Source: Cryobacterium tepidiphilum | Lineage (GTDB): Bacteria; Actinomycetota; Actinomycetes; Actinomycetales; Microbacteriaceae | Assembly (NCBI RefSeq): GCF_003716325.1 | Contig: NZ_RDSR01000004.1 | Span: 1 to 64,000 of the forward strand | DNA length: 64,000 bases | Direction of reading: 5' to 3' | Shown: piece after piece, positions 34,204-43,372 of the stretch | Numbering within the stretch: the first letter of the stretch is position 1 | Layout: every line of letters starts with the position of its first letter | Program-made: the position numbers and the translations under genes | Notes under the pieces: model-generated | Seen by the model: only the letters and a program-made list of their open reading frames with translations | Databases searched by the model: none | Told to the model about the DNA's origin: nothing

Positions 34204-34980
34204 ATGACGAACCAGCAGCATCCGTGGTCGAGGTATGTGGCGCTCGGTGACTCCTTCACCGAGGGGATCGGGGATCCCGAGCCGGACAGTCCGGGCGGCC
34301 ACCGGGGTTGGGCCGACCGGGTCGCGGAGGTTCTGAGCCAGGGCAGCGACGACTTCGCCTACGCCAACCTCGCCGTGCGCGGCAAGCTCATCGCCCAGAT
34401 CGTCGACCAGCAGGTGGACGCCGCGATCGAGCTGCACCCCGACCTCATCACCATCTCGGCCGGCGGCAACGATGTCATCCGGCCCGGCACCGACCCGGAT
34501 GCGATCGGCGCGCTGTTCGAGTCGGCCATCGAGCGCCTCGGCAGCACGGGCGCCACGATCGTGATCTTCACCGGCGTCGACGTGGCCTTCACGCCCGTCT
34601 TCCGCGGCATCCGTGGCAAGGTGGCGATCTACAACGAGAACCTGCGCGCCATCGCCGAGAAGTACGACTGCATCGTCGCCGACCTCTGGGCGCTGCGGGA
34701 GGTGCAGACGACCCTGATGTGGTCGGCGGACCGGCTGCACCTCAACCCGCTCGGCCACCATACGGTGGCGCGCATGGTCCTCGACGCGCTGAACGTGCCG
34801 AACGACCTCGAGCCGCGGCGCCCCGAGCCGATGCCCGGGGTCACGTGGCGCAAGGCCAGAAGCGAGGACCTCGTCTGGGCGCGGGAGTACCTGGTGCCGT
34901 GGGTGCTGCGGCGCATCCGCCACCAGTCCTCCGGCGACCACGTGTCGCCGAAGCGGCCGCACGCCGCGCCGTACCGCTGA
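34204..34980 (+). CDS. SGNH/GDSL-type hydrolase
   Basis: This 258-residue protein has block I ALGDSFTEGIGD (Ser nucleophile), block III SAGGNDV and block V DRLHLNPLGHH (Asp and His). It is a lipase/esterase-type enzyme with no signal peptide, so it acts in the cytoplasm. The ATG at 34204 (MTNQQH) is chosen; GTG at 34189 is possible. It is divergent from the helicase gene. Confidence 0.9.
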   Translation: MTNQQHPWSRYVALGDSFTEGIGDPEPDSPGGHRGWADRVAEVLSQGSDDFAYANLAVRGKLIAQIVDQQVDAAIELHPDLITISAGGNDVIRPGTDPDAIGALFESAIERLGSTGATIVIFTGVDVAFTPVFRGIRGKVAIYNENLRAIAEKYDCIVADLWALREVQTTLMWSADRLHLNPLGHHTVARMVLDALNVPNDLEPRRPEPMPGVTWRKARSEDLVWAREYLVPWVLRRIRHQSSGDHVSPKRPHAAPYR

Positions 34981-35007
34981 GGCGGGCCCGCGCCTCGCTG
35001 ACGCCGC

Positions 35008-36117
35008 TCAGCCGGTGTGGCCGACCGCCGAGCCCGGCCAGGGCACCTCTTCACCGGGGCGTGGCGGCGCCGGCGGGGTGCCGTCCCCGAACGGGCGGCC
35101 GCCGAGCTCCTCGCGGTGGTGCGGCAGCAGCCATCCGCTCTCATCGGGCCCCTTCGGCACGATGCCGGTCGGATTGATGTCGCTCTGCACGATGTAGTAA
35201 TGCTTCTTGATCTGCGCGAAGTCGATCGTGTCGCCGAAGCCGGGCGTCTGGAACAGGTCACGCGCGTATGCCCAGAGCACCGGCATCTCGGTGAGCTTGT
35301 TGCGGTTGCACTTGAAGTGGCCGTTGTAGACGGCGTCGAAGCGGGCGAGGGTCGTGAACAAGCGGATGTCCGCCTCGCTGATGCTCTCCCCCACCAGGTA
35401 GCGCTGGGTCGCCAGGCGTTCCTCGAGCCAATCGAGCCGGGCGAAGAGGCGGTCGTACGCGCGGTCGTACGCGCCCTGCGTCCCCGCGAACCCCGCGCGG
35501 TAGACGCCGTTGTTGACGTCGCGGAAGACGACCGCGTTCACCTCGTCGATCTCATCGCGGAGCCGCTCCGGGTAGAGGTCGGGGGCGCCGTCGCGGTGGA
35601 ACGCGGTCCACTCGGTCATGAAATCGAGGGTGATCTGCGGGAAGTTGTTCGTGACGACCTGCCCGCTCGGCACGTCGACGATCGCGGGCACCGTGATGCC
35701 GCGCGGGTAGTCGGGGTAGCGGGCGAAGAACGCCTGCTGCAGGCGGTCGATCCCGAGCACCGGGTCCACTCCCCCGGGGTCGAGGTCGAAGGTCCAGCTG
35801 CGGGCGTCGTGGGTGGGGCCGGGCAGGCCCAGCGAGATGGCGTCCTCGAGGCCGAGCAGGCGCCGGGAGATCACCGTGCGGTTCGCCCACGGGCAGGCGC
35901 GTGCGGCAACGAGGCGGTAGCGGCCCGCCTCGACCGGCCACAGCAGGCGTCCATCCGCATCGCGGGCGCGTTCGCTGTCGGGCAGCACCCGTCCGTCGGC
36001 GTCGTGGTCGCCCTGCGCGTCGGCGGTGATGCGGTCGTCGATGTAGTTCGTGTCCCGGGTGTATTCCTGGCCGCCGGTCACATAGCGGCCCGGTTGCGTG
36101 GTGTCGGTCTGGCTCAT
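35008..36117 (-). CDS. Glutathione S-transferase-like protein of the Xi class (YqjG/ECM4-type)
   Basis: The 369-residue protein has the CPWA catalytic motif in ARACPWANRTVISR, VPAIVD of the thioredoxin fold and a C-terminal helical domain with SEADIRLFTTLARFD. It matches glutathionyl-hydroquinone reductases. Actinobacteria usually make mycothiol rather than glutathione, so the true thiol may be mycothiol; this is inference. GGAGGG directly precedes the ATG at 36117, closer than usual. It is a single gene between converging neighbours. Confidence 0.9.
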   Translation of the reverse strand: MSQTDTTQPGRYVTGGQEYTRDTNYIDDRITADAQGDHDADGRVLPDSERARDADGRLLWPVEAGRYRLVAARACPWANRTVISRRLLGLEDAISLGLPGPTHDARSWTFDLDPGGVDPVLGIDRLQQAFFARYPDYPRGITVPAIVDVPSGQVVTNNFPQITLDFMTEWTAFHRDGAPDLYPERLRDEIDEVNAVVFRDVNNGVYRAGFAGTQGAYDRAYDRLFARLDWLEERLATQRYLVGESISEADIRLFTTLARFDAVYNGHFKCNRNKLTEMPVLWAYARDLFQTPGFGDTIDFAQIKKHYYIVQSDINPTGIVPKGPDESGWLLPHHREELGGRPFGDGTPPAPPRPGEEVPWPGSAVGHTG

Positions 36118-36135
36118 CCCTCCACGCTAACCCCG

Positions 36136-37356
36136 TCAGCGCCCGGGGTGTGTGAGCCGCCAGCCGAGGCTGGGGCCGGCCACGTCGTCCGCGAGCACCA
36201 GCGGAACGCTCACCGCCTTCGCCCCTCCGGTGAACTCCACGGAGCCCACCTCATCCCCCGCGTCGCCCTCGGTCACGGGGCGGGCGGTGACCGCAGAGGT
36301 CACCGGCGTGTCCGACCAGACCAGCACCGAGGCATCCGTCGCCGCGACCAGGGTCGCCGACTCGCCCCATTCGGTCGTGTATCGGCCGAAGGACTCCCCC
36401 TTCGTGGCGAGGCCCAACTGCTGGAACCCCGGTTGCACGCTGTCGATGAGGGCGCCGATGTCGTCGTCGAGCTCGGGATGCGTGTCGCCGCCGAGGAGCA
36501 CGCCGACGAGCGTGACGGTGGTGTCGCCGACGGGCACCTGGGCCGCGAAGAGCAGGCACGCGCCTGCTTCATCGGTGGTGCCGGTCTTGATGCCGGTGAC
36601 CCCGTGCGTGCCCAGCAGGTGGTTGGTGTTGGTGAGCGCGCCGACCGTTGGCAGGGTCGCGGTGGGCAGGGCGACAATGGATGCGAGGACCGGATTGGCC
36701 ATCACGAGCTTGGCCAGGTCGACGAGGTCGGCGGGCGTGCTCCGGCTGGACGGGGACAGCCCGCTCGTGTCCGCGACCGTCGTGCCGTCGAGGCCATGCG
36801 CCTTCAGCCAGTCCTTGGCGATGGGGAGGTAGGCGTCCACCGATCCGTAGGCCCAGTTGACCAGGGTCACGGCGTAGTTGTTCGCGGAGGGAAGCAGCAT
36901 GCCGGTGAGGGCCTGGCGTTCGGTCAGCACCATGCCGGGCACGACGGGGGCGACCGAACCGTTCTCGGCGAGCTCGTCGTAGTAGATGTCGACGTCCGCA
37001 TCGGTGAAGGTGATGTCCGGCCCCTGCTCGTCACCCGAGAGCGGCTTCGCCTGCAGGATCAGCAGGGCCGTGACCATCTTGGTGATGCTCGCGATCGGAA
37101 CCGGTGACTGGTCACCGTGGGTCTCCAGCACGCCGGGGAAACCGACCGCGCCGATCGCGCCCGCGCCGTAGTCCGGCCAGTCCGGCTGCACGGCGGGGGC
37201 TGCGAGGGTGGCGGGCTTCGCCAGTGTTGCGGCGACGGCGGAGACCGGCGCTGTCGCGGCGGTGACCGTGTAGATGAGGGCGGCCAGGACCAGGGCGAGC
37301 GCCCCGAAGACGGTCAGGCGGCGTCGACGGTAGACCTGGCGACGGGACAACGGCAT
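36136..37356 (-). CDS. D-alanyl-D-alanine carboxypeptidase (PBP5-type)
   Basis: The 406-residue protein has an N-terminal basic stretch and one membrane helix (about 17-37). The three penicillin-binding motifs follow in order: SITK (SxxK), SAN (SxN) in LLPSANNYAV, and KTG in GIKTGTTDEAG. It trims the terminal D-Ala of peptidoglycan peptides outside the membrane. The C-terminal Val/Thr-rich part is like the accessory domain of DacA-type enzymes. The next gene upstream on the same strand is the TrmH-type methyltransferase. Confidence 0.92.
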   Translation of the reverse strand: MPLSRRQVYRRRRLTVFGALALVLAALIYTVTAATAPVSAVAATLAKPATLAAPAVQPDWPDYGAGAIGAVGFPGVLETHGDQSPVPIASITKMVTALLILQAKPLSGDEQGPDITFTDADVDIYYDELAENGSVAPVVPGMVLTERQALTGMLLPSANNYAVTLVNWAYGSVDAYLPIAKDWLKAHGLDGTTVADTSGLSPSSRSTPADLVDLAKLVMANPVLASIVALPTATLPTVGALTNTNHLLGTHGVTGIKTGTTDEAGACLLFAAQVPVGDTTVTLVGVLLGGDTHPELDDDIGALIDSVQPGFQQLGLATKGESFGRYTTEWGESATLVAATDASVLVWSDTPVTSAVTARPVTEGDAGDEVGSVEFTGGAKAVSVPLVLADDVAGPSLGWRLTHPGR

Positions 37357-37408
37357 TGGTCGATTCTATCGGCGGCCCCCTGTGCTGATGCCGGGAGGGC
37401 GGGCGCGG

Positions 37409-38212
37409 TCAGGTGCGGAGCGCGTACAGCGCGACGGCGCTGGCCGAGGCGACGTTCAGCGAATCCACCCCGTGCCGCATCGGGATCGTGACAACCGTGT
37501 CGGCGTGGCCGAGGGCGGCCCGACTGAGCCCGTCCCCCTCCGCGCCGAGCACCAGGGCGACGCGCTCGGGCGCATCGGCCGCGAACGCGTCGAGCGACAC
37601 CGCGTGGTCGGCGAGTGCCAGCGCGGCGATGTGAAAGCCGGCAGCGTGCAGCATCGGCGCCGCCTCGCCCCACTCGGGAAGGCGTGTCCACGGCACCTGC
37701 AGCACGGTGCCCATGCTGACCCGCACGCTGCGGCGGTAGAGCGGGTCGGCGCAGCGCGGCGTGACCAGCACGGCGTCGGCGCCGAGGCCCGCGACCGAGC
37801 GGAAGATCGCGCCGACGTTGGTGTGGTCGACGATGTCCTCGAGGATCACGATGCGCCGGGCGTCGCCGATGAGCTCCGGCACCGGTGCGAGCGCCGGGCG
37901 GTGCATGGCGGCCAGGGCCCCGCGGTGCAGGTTGAACCCGGTGAGCTGCTCGAGAAGCGCCGGCTCGGCGACGTACACGGGGAGATCGGGGTAGTCCTCG
38001 AGTGCCGGTGCCAGGTCGGCGAGCCATTGCTCCTGCAACAGCACCGACCGCGGACGGTGGCCGGCGGCGAGGGCCCGCCGGATCACCTTGGGCGACTCGG
38101 CGATGTACAGGCCCCCCTCGGGCTCGAGCACCCGCCGCAGGGCCACGTCGGTCAGCTTCGCGAAGTCGGCCAGCCCCGGCAGGCCGAGGTCGGAAACGGG
38201 GATGATCTGCAC
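37409..38212 (-). CDS. TrmH/SpoU-family RNA methyltransferase
   Basis: This 267-residue protein has an N-terminal L30e-like substrate domain and the SPOUT motifs: motif 1 VDHTNVGAIFRSVAGLGADA, motif 2 LVLGAEGDGL and motif 3 IPMRHGVDSLNVASASAVAL, which together form the knot that binds SAM. It 2'-O-methylates ribose in tRNA or rRNA; the site is unknown. The GTG at 38212 has AAGGAAAGG about 8 bases upstream. Confidence 0.92.
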   Translation of the reverse strand: MQIIPVSDLGLPGLADFAKLTDVALRRVLEPEGGLYIAESPKVIRRALAAGHRPRSVLLQEQWLADLAPALEDYPDLPVYVAEPALLEQLTGFNLHRGALAAMHRPALAPVPELIGDARRIVILEDIVDHTNVGAIFRSVAGLGADAVLVTPRCADPLYRRSVRVSMGTVLQVPWTRLPEWGEAAPMLHAAGFHIAALALADHAVSLDAFAADAPERVALVLGAEGDGLSRAALGHADTVVTIPMRHGVDSLNVASASAVALYALRT

Positions 38213-38319
38213 GGGGTCGCCTTTCCTTAGGACGCGTGTCCCAGCGTGCCATTTTACGGAAACAAAGCGGCCCGCCTGCGCGTTGCAGGTGGTGGCGTAG
38301 GGTCACGGGAGAGGTGTGA

Positions 38320-39177
38320 ATGAGAACGAGCACAACGGATGCGGCGGTGGACCGCCTCGCGCAGCTGCTGCGGGGCAAGACGGTGGCGGTGCTCACCGGG
38401 GCCGGGGTGAGCACGGACTCGGGAATCCCCGACTATCGCGGCGAGGGCGCGCCGCGGCGCACCCCGATGACGTTCCAGACGTTCCTGGCCGACGAGCGGG
38501 CGCGGAAGCGGTACTGGGCCGGCAGCCACCTCGGGTGGCGGCGGTTCCGGTCGGCGCAGCCGAACGCCGGCCACCGGGCGCTCGCCGAGCTGGAGGCATC
38601 CGGCGTCATCAACGGCGTCATCACCCAGAACGTCGACGGGCTGCACACGCGTGCCGGCTCCCGTCGGGTCGTGGAACTGCACGGTTCGATGGACAAGGTG
38701 GTGTGCCTCCGCTGCGGACAGGCCTACGCCCGGGAGAGCGTTGCCGCCCGGCTGGAACAAGAGAACCCCGGCCTGGCCGAGGCGGTGACGATCGCGCCCG
38801 ACGGCGACGCGGAGGTGTCCGACGTCGGCGCGTTCACCATCCCGGTCTGCACAGTCTGCGGGGGCATGCTGAAGCCCGACGTGGTCTTCTTCGGGGAGCT
38901 CGTGCCGGTGCGGCGCTTCGCCGCCGCCGCTTCCCTCGTGGCGGGTGCTGACGCGCTCCTGGTGGCGGGCTCCTCCCTCGCGGTCAATTCCGGCATCCGC
39001 CTGGTGGAACTGGCCAGGCGCGGCGGTGCGCCGATCGCCGTCGTGAATCGCGGCCTCACCAAGGGCGACGCGCGGGCTCTGGTTAAACTGGACGCCGGAA
39101 CGTCGGAGACGCTGGCTGCGCTCGCCGCCAGGCTCTCCGGTTCGAGGACCGACAGCAAAGAAATGGCAGGCGGATGA
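38320..39177 (+). CDS. Sirtuin (Sir2-family NAD-dependent deacylase)
   Basis: The 285-residue protein has the NAD-binding GAGVSTDSGIPDYRG, the catalytic TQNVDGLHTRAG, the active-site His in ELHGSMDKV, two Cys pairs (CLRCG and CTVCGG) for zinc, and KPDVVFFGE. It removes acyl groups from lysines. GGGAGAGGTGTGA precedes the ATG. Its stop overlaps the phosphatase start (ATGA), so the two are co-translated. Confidence 0.95.
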   Translation: MRTSTTDAAVDRLAQLLRGKTVAVLTGAGVSTDSGIPDYRGEGAPRRTPMTFQTFLADERARKRYWAGSHLGWRRFRSAQPNAGHRALAELEASGVINGVITQNVDGLHTRAGSRRVVELHGSMDKVVCLRCGQAYARESVAARLEQENPGLAEAVTIAPDGDAEVSDVGAFTIPVCTVCGGMLKPDVVFFGELVPVRRFAAAASLVAGADALLVAGSSLAVNSGIRLVELARRGGAPIAVVNRGLTKGDARALVKLDAGTSETLAALAARLSGSRTDSKEMAGG

Positions 39178-39767
39178 CTCGTTTTTCGATTGTGCGGCAC
39201 GGCCAGACCGACTGGAACCGGGAACAGCGGATCCAGGGCAGCACGGACATCCCCCTGAATTCGACCGGACGCGCCGAGGCGGCCGAGACCGGCGCGCGGC
39301 TGCGGGACCGGGTGTGGCACGGGGTAGTGGCGAGCCCGCTCGCTCGCGCGGAGGAGACGGCCCGCATCATCGCCGGGGAGCTCGGGCTGCCGGCGCCCCG
39401 GGTGCTCGAGGGCTTCACGGAGCGGCGCCACGGTGCGATCGAGGGTCTGACGTTCGCCGAGCGCCAGGCGCGCTTTCCCGACGGCGTGCCGGTTCCGGGT
39501 CTCGAAACCCGCCGCGAGGTGCTCGACCGGGTGCTGCCGGCCCTCGGGGAGCTCGCGAGCGAGAACGACGGCCGTTCCCTGCTGGTCGTGACGCACGGGG
39601 GCGTGATCGGCACGCTCATCCGGCACAGCACCAACGGCGAACGGCCCCGTCACGATGAGCTCATCGCCAACGGCTCGGTGCACGACTTCGAGTGGCAGGG
39701 CGGCCGCCTCGTCCTGACGAAGTTCGAGTCCACGTTCCGGAACGTCGACGAGATGGTCAAGCGCTGA
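39174..39767 (+). CDS. Histidine phosphatase family protein
   Basis: This 197-residue phosphoglycerate-mutase-like enzyme has the RHG motif SIVRHGQTDWN (His nucleophile), SPLARAEETA, ERRHGAIEG (Glu) and the second His in VVTHGGVIG. The substrate (a phosphosugar, phosphoglycerate or other small ester) is unknown. It overlaps the sirtuin gene by 4 bases. Confidence 0.92.
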   Translation: MTRFSIVRHGQTDWNREQRIQGSTDIPLNSTGRAEAAETGARLRDRVWHGVVASPLARAEETARIIAGELGLPAPRVLEGFTERRHGAIEGLTFAERQARFPDGVPVPGLETRREVLDRVLPALGELASENDGRSLLVVTHGGVIGTLIRHSTNGERPRHDELIANGSVHDFEWQGGRLVLTKFESTFRNVDEMVKR

Positions 39768-39779
39768 CGCGCACGCCGG

Positions 39780-40757
39780 TCAGGGCACGCGCACGGTGAG
39801 AGCGCCGGGCACGACCCAGGTCGTGAGCGCGACGCAGTCGCCGAAGCCGTCGCCGTCGAGTTCGACGGCCTCCTCGCGGCGGAGCGACACCGTCAGCGAC
39901 CGGCCGCGCGAGTAGTTCAGCGCGCGCACCTCGCCCATCATCATCTTCCGGCCCAGCCGGGAGCGGCGCAGTACGCCGTTCTCCCAGACGATCTTGATCA
40001 CGATCTGCACCCAGCCGACGAACCCTTCCGGACGCAGCACGATAATGTCGAGCAGCCCGTCGTCGACGGCCGCGTCGGGCAGCAGCAGCACGTTCGCCTG
40101 CAGGGAGCCGCAGTTGCCGACGATGATGGTGTGCGCCCACACGGACCGCACGCGTCCGTCGTCGAGTTTCATCCGCATCCGCAGCCGGTTCTTGTCGCGC
40201 AGCGCTTTCACGATGGCGCCCACGTAGGCGATCCAGCCGAACTTCTTCTTGAGCTCCTCGTCGGTGTTGGCGAGCATCTTGGCGTCGAGGCCCAGCCCGG
40301 CCATCACGAGGTAGGCGTGCCGGCTCTTCGTGCCGTCGCCGTGGCGGAGGTCGATCATGCCCAGGTCGATCGCGCGGTCCTGGCCGGAGAACGCCGTGTG
40401 GATGGAGTGCCCGAGGTCGTCGAGGGTGAGGTCCATGTTGCGGGCGAGGAGGTTCCCCGTTCCCGACGGGACGAGGGCCAGCGGCAGGCCGCTGCCCTGG
40501 AGCTGCTCGGCCACCGCGCGCACCGTGCCGTCGCCGCCGGCGACGATGACCATGCTCGCCCCGGCATCGACGGCCTGGGTGGTCGCGCCCTGCCCGGGGT
40601 CCTCGGCGGTGGTCTCGTACCACTGCGTCTCGCCCCAGCCGGCCTCGGCCTGCTCCGTGGCCACGACCGGCTCGAGGGTCTCGCGGTCGACCTTGGTGGG
40701 GTTGTAGACGACGGCCGCGAACCGGGTTGCGGGAGCTGGTTTGCGGGGCTCGGTCAT
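39780..40757 (-). CDS. Diacylglycerol kinase-like lipid kinase
   Basis: The 325-residue protein has the DAGK catalytic pattern AAVVYNPTKVD at the start, GGDGTVRAVAEQLQGSGLP (nucleotide loop) and SGTGNLLARNMDL. The C-terminal half is a beta-sandwich with DDGLLDIIVL. It phosphorylates a lipid such as diacylglycerol in the membrane. TTGAGGTC precedes the ATG at 40757. It converges with the phosphatase gene. Confidence 0.92.
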   Translation of the reverse strand: MTEPRKPAPATRFAAVVYNPTKVDRETLEPVVATEQAEAGWGETQWYETTAEDPGQGATTQAVDAGASMVIVAGGDGTVRAVAEQLQGSGLPLALVPSGTGNLLARNMDLTLDDLGHSIHTAFSGQDRAIDLGMIDLRHGDGTKSRHAYLVMAGLGLDAKMLANTDEELKKKFGWIAYVGAIVKALRDKNRLRMRMKLDDGRVRSVWAHTIIVGNCGSLQANVLLLPDAAVDDGLLDIIVLRPEGFVGWVQIVIKIVWENGVLRRSRLGRKMMMGEVRALNYSRGRSLTVSLRREEAVELDGDGFGDCVALTTWVVPGALTVRVP

Positions 40758-40789
40758 GACCTCAACCTAGCGCGGTGTGCTCGCTCGCG

Positions 40790-41533
40790 TCAGGCGTCGG
40801 CGAGCGACCACTCGAGGAACGCGAGCAGCCGCGCCCACGCGTCCGCCGCCGCCGCCGGGTCGTACGTCTGGGGGTTGGTGTCGTTGAAGAACGCATGCCC
40901 GGCACCCGGGTACACCTGCGCCGTGAGGTCGACGCCGGCGTCCGTCATGGCCGCCGTCACCTCGGGCAGGCTCCGCATGAGCCTCTCGTCGGTCCCCCCG
41001 TAGAAGGCGTAGACGGATGCCGTGATGTCGCCCACCGCGTCAAGCGCCGGCGGGCTGCCGTAGAACGGTGCGGCCGCGACGATGCGCGGGTCTGCCGCCG
41101 CGAGGGCGAAACTGTAGCTGCCGCCGAAGCAGAAGCCGGTGACGGCGATGCGCTCCGCCACCTCCGGCCGCGCGGCGAGGTGGTCGACGCAGGCGTGCAG
41201 CGCGTCGAGGGCGAAGCGCGCGAAGTCGGGGGCATGGATCGGGGCCATGCGCTCTCGCAGCAGGGGCTGGCCGGCGCTCCGCACGGCGGGGTCGGGGTTG
41301 AACATGATCGACTGGAGCTCGGTGCCGAGCTCCGCCGGGATGCCGACCGGGCCGAGGAGGTCGGGGGCGATCGTGATGTAGCCCTCCGCAGCCAGCCGGT
41401 CCGCGACATCCGTGATGTGGTCGACGAGTCCCCAGATCTCGTGGATGAGGACCACCCCGCCCCGGGCCGGCCCGGTTGGCTCGCAGAGGTACGCGGAGAC
41501 GGCGCCGCCTGGCAGGTCGATCATCTGGCCCAT
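40790..41533 (-). CDS. Dienelactone hydrolase family protein
   Basis: The 247-residue protein has the family's Cys nucleophile in VTGFCFGGSYSFALAAAD, an acid near YGGTD and His in YPGAGHAFFND. The family opens lactones in aromatic degradation but is also widely used as a general esterase. A start at 41533 or the ATG at 41524 is possible; neither ribosome site is strong. It is followed on the same strand by the lipid kinase gene 32 bp away. Confidence 0.9.
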   Translation of the reverse strand: MGQMIDLPGGAVSAYLCEPTGPARGGVVLIHEIWGLVDHITDVADRLAAEGYITIAPDLLGPVGIPAELGTELQSIMFNPDPAVRSAGQPLLRERMAPIHAPDFARFALDALHACVDHLAARPEVAERIAVTGFCFGGSYSFALAAADPRIVAAAPFYGSPPALDAVGDITASVYAFYGGTDERLMRSLPEVTAAMTDAGVDLTAQVYPGAGHAFFNDTNPQTYDPAAAADAWARLLAFLEWSLADA

Positions 41534-41565
41534 GGCGTCAGGCTAACACCGGGGCACCACGGCGT

Positions 41566-42477
41566 TCAGGGGGTCGGCGTGGGACTCTCGGTCATGCTCT
41601 TCTTCAGCATCTCGTCCATCACAGGCGCCTTCTTGTCGTTCGTCGTCAGCGGCGGGATGCCCCAGTCGCTCTCGATGGTGTGCAGCAGCGAATAGTGGGT
41701 GAACGCGGTGTCGGTGGAGTATGAGGCCTTGGCGGCGGGCCCGGCGAAGATCGTCGTGACCCGGTTGTCGCGCTTCTCACCCTCGTCCCAGGTGACGACC
41801 AGCAGCGAGTTCTGGGTGGTGAACGCGGGCGACGCGAGGATCCGTGGAACCTCAGCGGCCAGCCAGTCGTCGCCGGTCGTGATCGGGCAGTCGTGCATGT
41901 CGTTGCAGAGGTCGGGGGTGATGAACGCGTAGTCGGGAAACGTCGACTCCTGCTTCAGGTCGTGCGCCAGGCGGCTGAACGGAACGTCGTGGGCCCTGCA
42001 GTACTTTTCGCTGTCGGTCACCTCGGGGTAGTACAGGAACGGGTTGTGCCGCACCGCGTACGGGTCGGCGTCATGGTCGGTGCACGGCGCCGGCATGCCC
42101 TCGGCGTACAGCTTCCAGGTGCGTCCCGCCTGTTCGATCCGCCGTGCGATCGACGGCACCTTCGCGGCGCATTTCGACGACACGCAGTCCGTGGTGATGC
42201 CGGCGGTGGTGCCGCTGGTGAGGGCGATGTAGTTCGGGAGGCTCGGGTTGGTGATGGCCGAGTAGTTCGTTGCCAGCGCCCCCTCGTCGGCGAGCTTGTT
42301 GATGAACGGGGCGTCCGCGTTGCCCAGGATGCGGGTGGCCGGCTTGTTCTCCTCGACGATGATGACGACGTGGTCGATGCTGCCCTGCTTCTGCGGGCCC
42401 GCGGGCGTGCAGCCCGCGAGGGCGAGGCCGATGCATACGAGGCCGATGGTGCCGAGAAGTCGGCGGCTGCTGCTCAT
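41566..42477 (-). CDS. Phosphoesterase-family lipoprotein (phospholipase C/acid phosphatase-like)
   Basis: The 303-residue product has a signal peptide with lipobox LALAGC (Cys 23). A domain of the PF04185 phosphoesterase type follows: DHVVIIVEENKP, NPSLPNYIALTSG, TPDLCNDMHDCP and VVTWDEGEK, with His and Asp ligands. It probably acts outside the membrane on phosphate esters or phospholipids. It is divergent from the MarR gene, with a 269-bp gap that contains the 15-bp tandem repeat. Confidence 0.9.
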   Translation of the reverse strand: MSSSRRLLGTIGLVCIGLALAGCTPAGPQKQGSIDHVVIIVEENKPATRILGNADAPFINKLADEGALATNYSAITNPSLPNYIALTSGTTAGITTDCVSSKCAAKVPSIARRIEQAGRTWKLYAEGMPAPCTDHDADPYAVRHNPFLYYPEVTDSEKYCRAHDVPFSRLAHDLKQESTFPDYAFITPDLCNDMHDCPITTGDDWLAAEVPRILASPAFTTQNSLLVVTWDEGEKRDNRVTTIFAGPAAKASYSTDTAFTHYSLLHTIESDWGIPPLTTNDKKAPVMDEMLKKSMTESPTPTP

Positions 42478-42607
42478 CTGCTGATGCTAATGGCGGTCTG
42501 CGTCGACGGGCCACTCACCACGCTCGTATGTTGATGGCGACGATCAATTCTTCTCCGGCTCAGCTCCGGGCCCTTCGGCGCGGGCTGCTCCTCGTCGTCG
42601 CGGCGGC

Positions 42608-42667
42608 GCCCGTCATGTCGGTGACCGTCATGTCGGCGCCCGTCGTGGCGGCGCCCGTCGTATCGGT
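42608..42667. repeat. Tandem 15-bp repeat (4 copies) upstream of marR-type gene
   Basis: Four units, GCCCGTCATGTCGGT, GACCGTCATGTCGGC, GCCCGTCGTGGCGGC and GCCCGTCGTATCGGT, follow head to tail, 80 bp before the MarR start. The rest of the 42478-42746 gap shows nothing else that I can name. Such iterons near a regulator could be binding sites, but a slippage array is also possible. Confidence 0.85.
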
Positions 42668-42746
42668 GACCGAGTCGTGGCACGAAGCACCCGCATACGG
42701 GAGAATTGTCCTCGACCAAACGGATGATGGACGAAAGTCGGGTGTG

Positions 42747-43277
42747 ATGGGGCAACAGCTCTCAGCTGCGGATGAGGACGACCGGTCGGCTGTCGCCACA
42801 CGACTGGCCGTCGCGATCGGACGCATCAATCGCCGCATCCGGCCGAGCAACCCGGAACTGAGTTACGGGCAGCTCTCGGCGCTTTCGAGCATCGTGCGGC
42901 TCGGGCCGCTTCGCCCGGGCGACCTGGCTCGTCTCGAATCGGTCAGCGCCCCGAGCGTGACCCGGCTGATCGCCAATCTCGAGGCGAAGGGATTCGTGGA
43001 ACGCACACCCGACCCCGTCGACGGTCGTGCGTTCTACATCAGTGCGTCCGAGGCGGGCGCGGACGCGGTGCTGCGGGCCCGCCAGGAGCGCGCGGCCCTG
43101 CTGCGGGAGCTGCTGGCCGACTGCAGCCAGGACGACCTCGACCGGCTGACCGCGGCACTTCCCGCCCTGGAGAACGCCGGCCACGTCGACGAGGCGCCCG
43201 CCGACGTGGCTGCCGCCGCGGGCGACCGCTCCTCAGCCCCGCTCGTCCCGGCCGCCGAAACGAATCACGCGGGTTGA
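42747..43277 (+). CDS. MarR-family transcriptional regulator
   Basis: The 176-residue protein has the winged helix of MarR: LSYGQLSALSSIVRLGPLRP, GDLARLESVSAPSVTRLIAN and the wing GFVERTPDPVDGRAFYISAS. The frame is open to 42528, but that extension is repeat-derived and I chose the ATG at 42747 (MGQQLSAADEDD). The target may be itself or the divergent phosphoesterase gene. Its stop lies inside a long palindrome. Confidence 0.88.
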   Translation: MGQQLSAADEDDRSAVATRLAVAIGRINRRIRPSNPELSYGQLSALSSIVRLGPLRPGDLARLESVSAPSVTRLIANLEAKGFVERTPDPVDGRAFYISASEAGADAVLRARQERAALLRELLADCSQDDLDRLTAALPALENAGHVDEAPADVAAAAGDRSSAPLVPAAETNHAG

Positions 43278-43327
43278 ACGCCGCTGCGCGGGTTGCACAC
43301 CACCCGCGGAGCGGCGTTCAACCCGCG
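43268..43327. repeat. Long perfect palindrome at the MarR stop
   Basis: CGCGGGTTGAACGCCGCT (43268-43285) and its exact complement (43310-43327) form an 18-bp inverted repeat. The stop of the MarR gene (43275-43277) is in the left arm. The loop carries another CGCGGGTTG copy. It could end MarR transcription or be a repeat element of the REP type. Confidence 0.85.
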
Positions 43328-43372
43328 CAGATCGGTCGCACCGCCCGCCGCCGGGGACGCTAACCTTGCCGC

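Noticed and set aside
42600..42670. Possible replication or plasmid iterons.
   Set aside because: There is no rep gene, AT-rich region or DnaA box nearby, so a regulatory or slippage repeat is more likely.
42528..42746. N-terminal extension of the MarR protein with a signal-like hydrophobic stretch.
   Set aside because: MarR proteins have no such extension, and the hydrophobic part is the translated tandem repeat.
42474..42755. A 93-codon minus-strand frame with HDGRR repeats.
   Set aside because: The repeats come from the 15-bp tandem array. The frame overlaps the phosphoesterase start and has no ribosome site.
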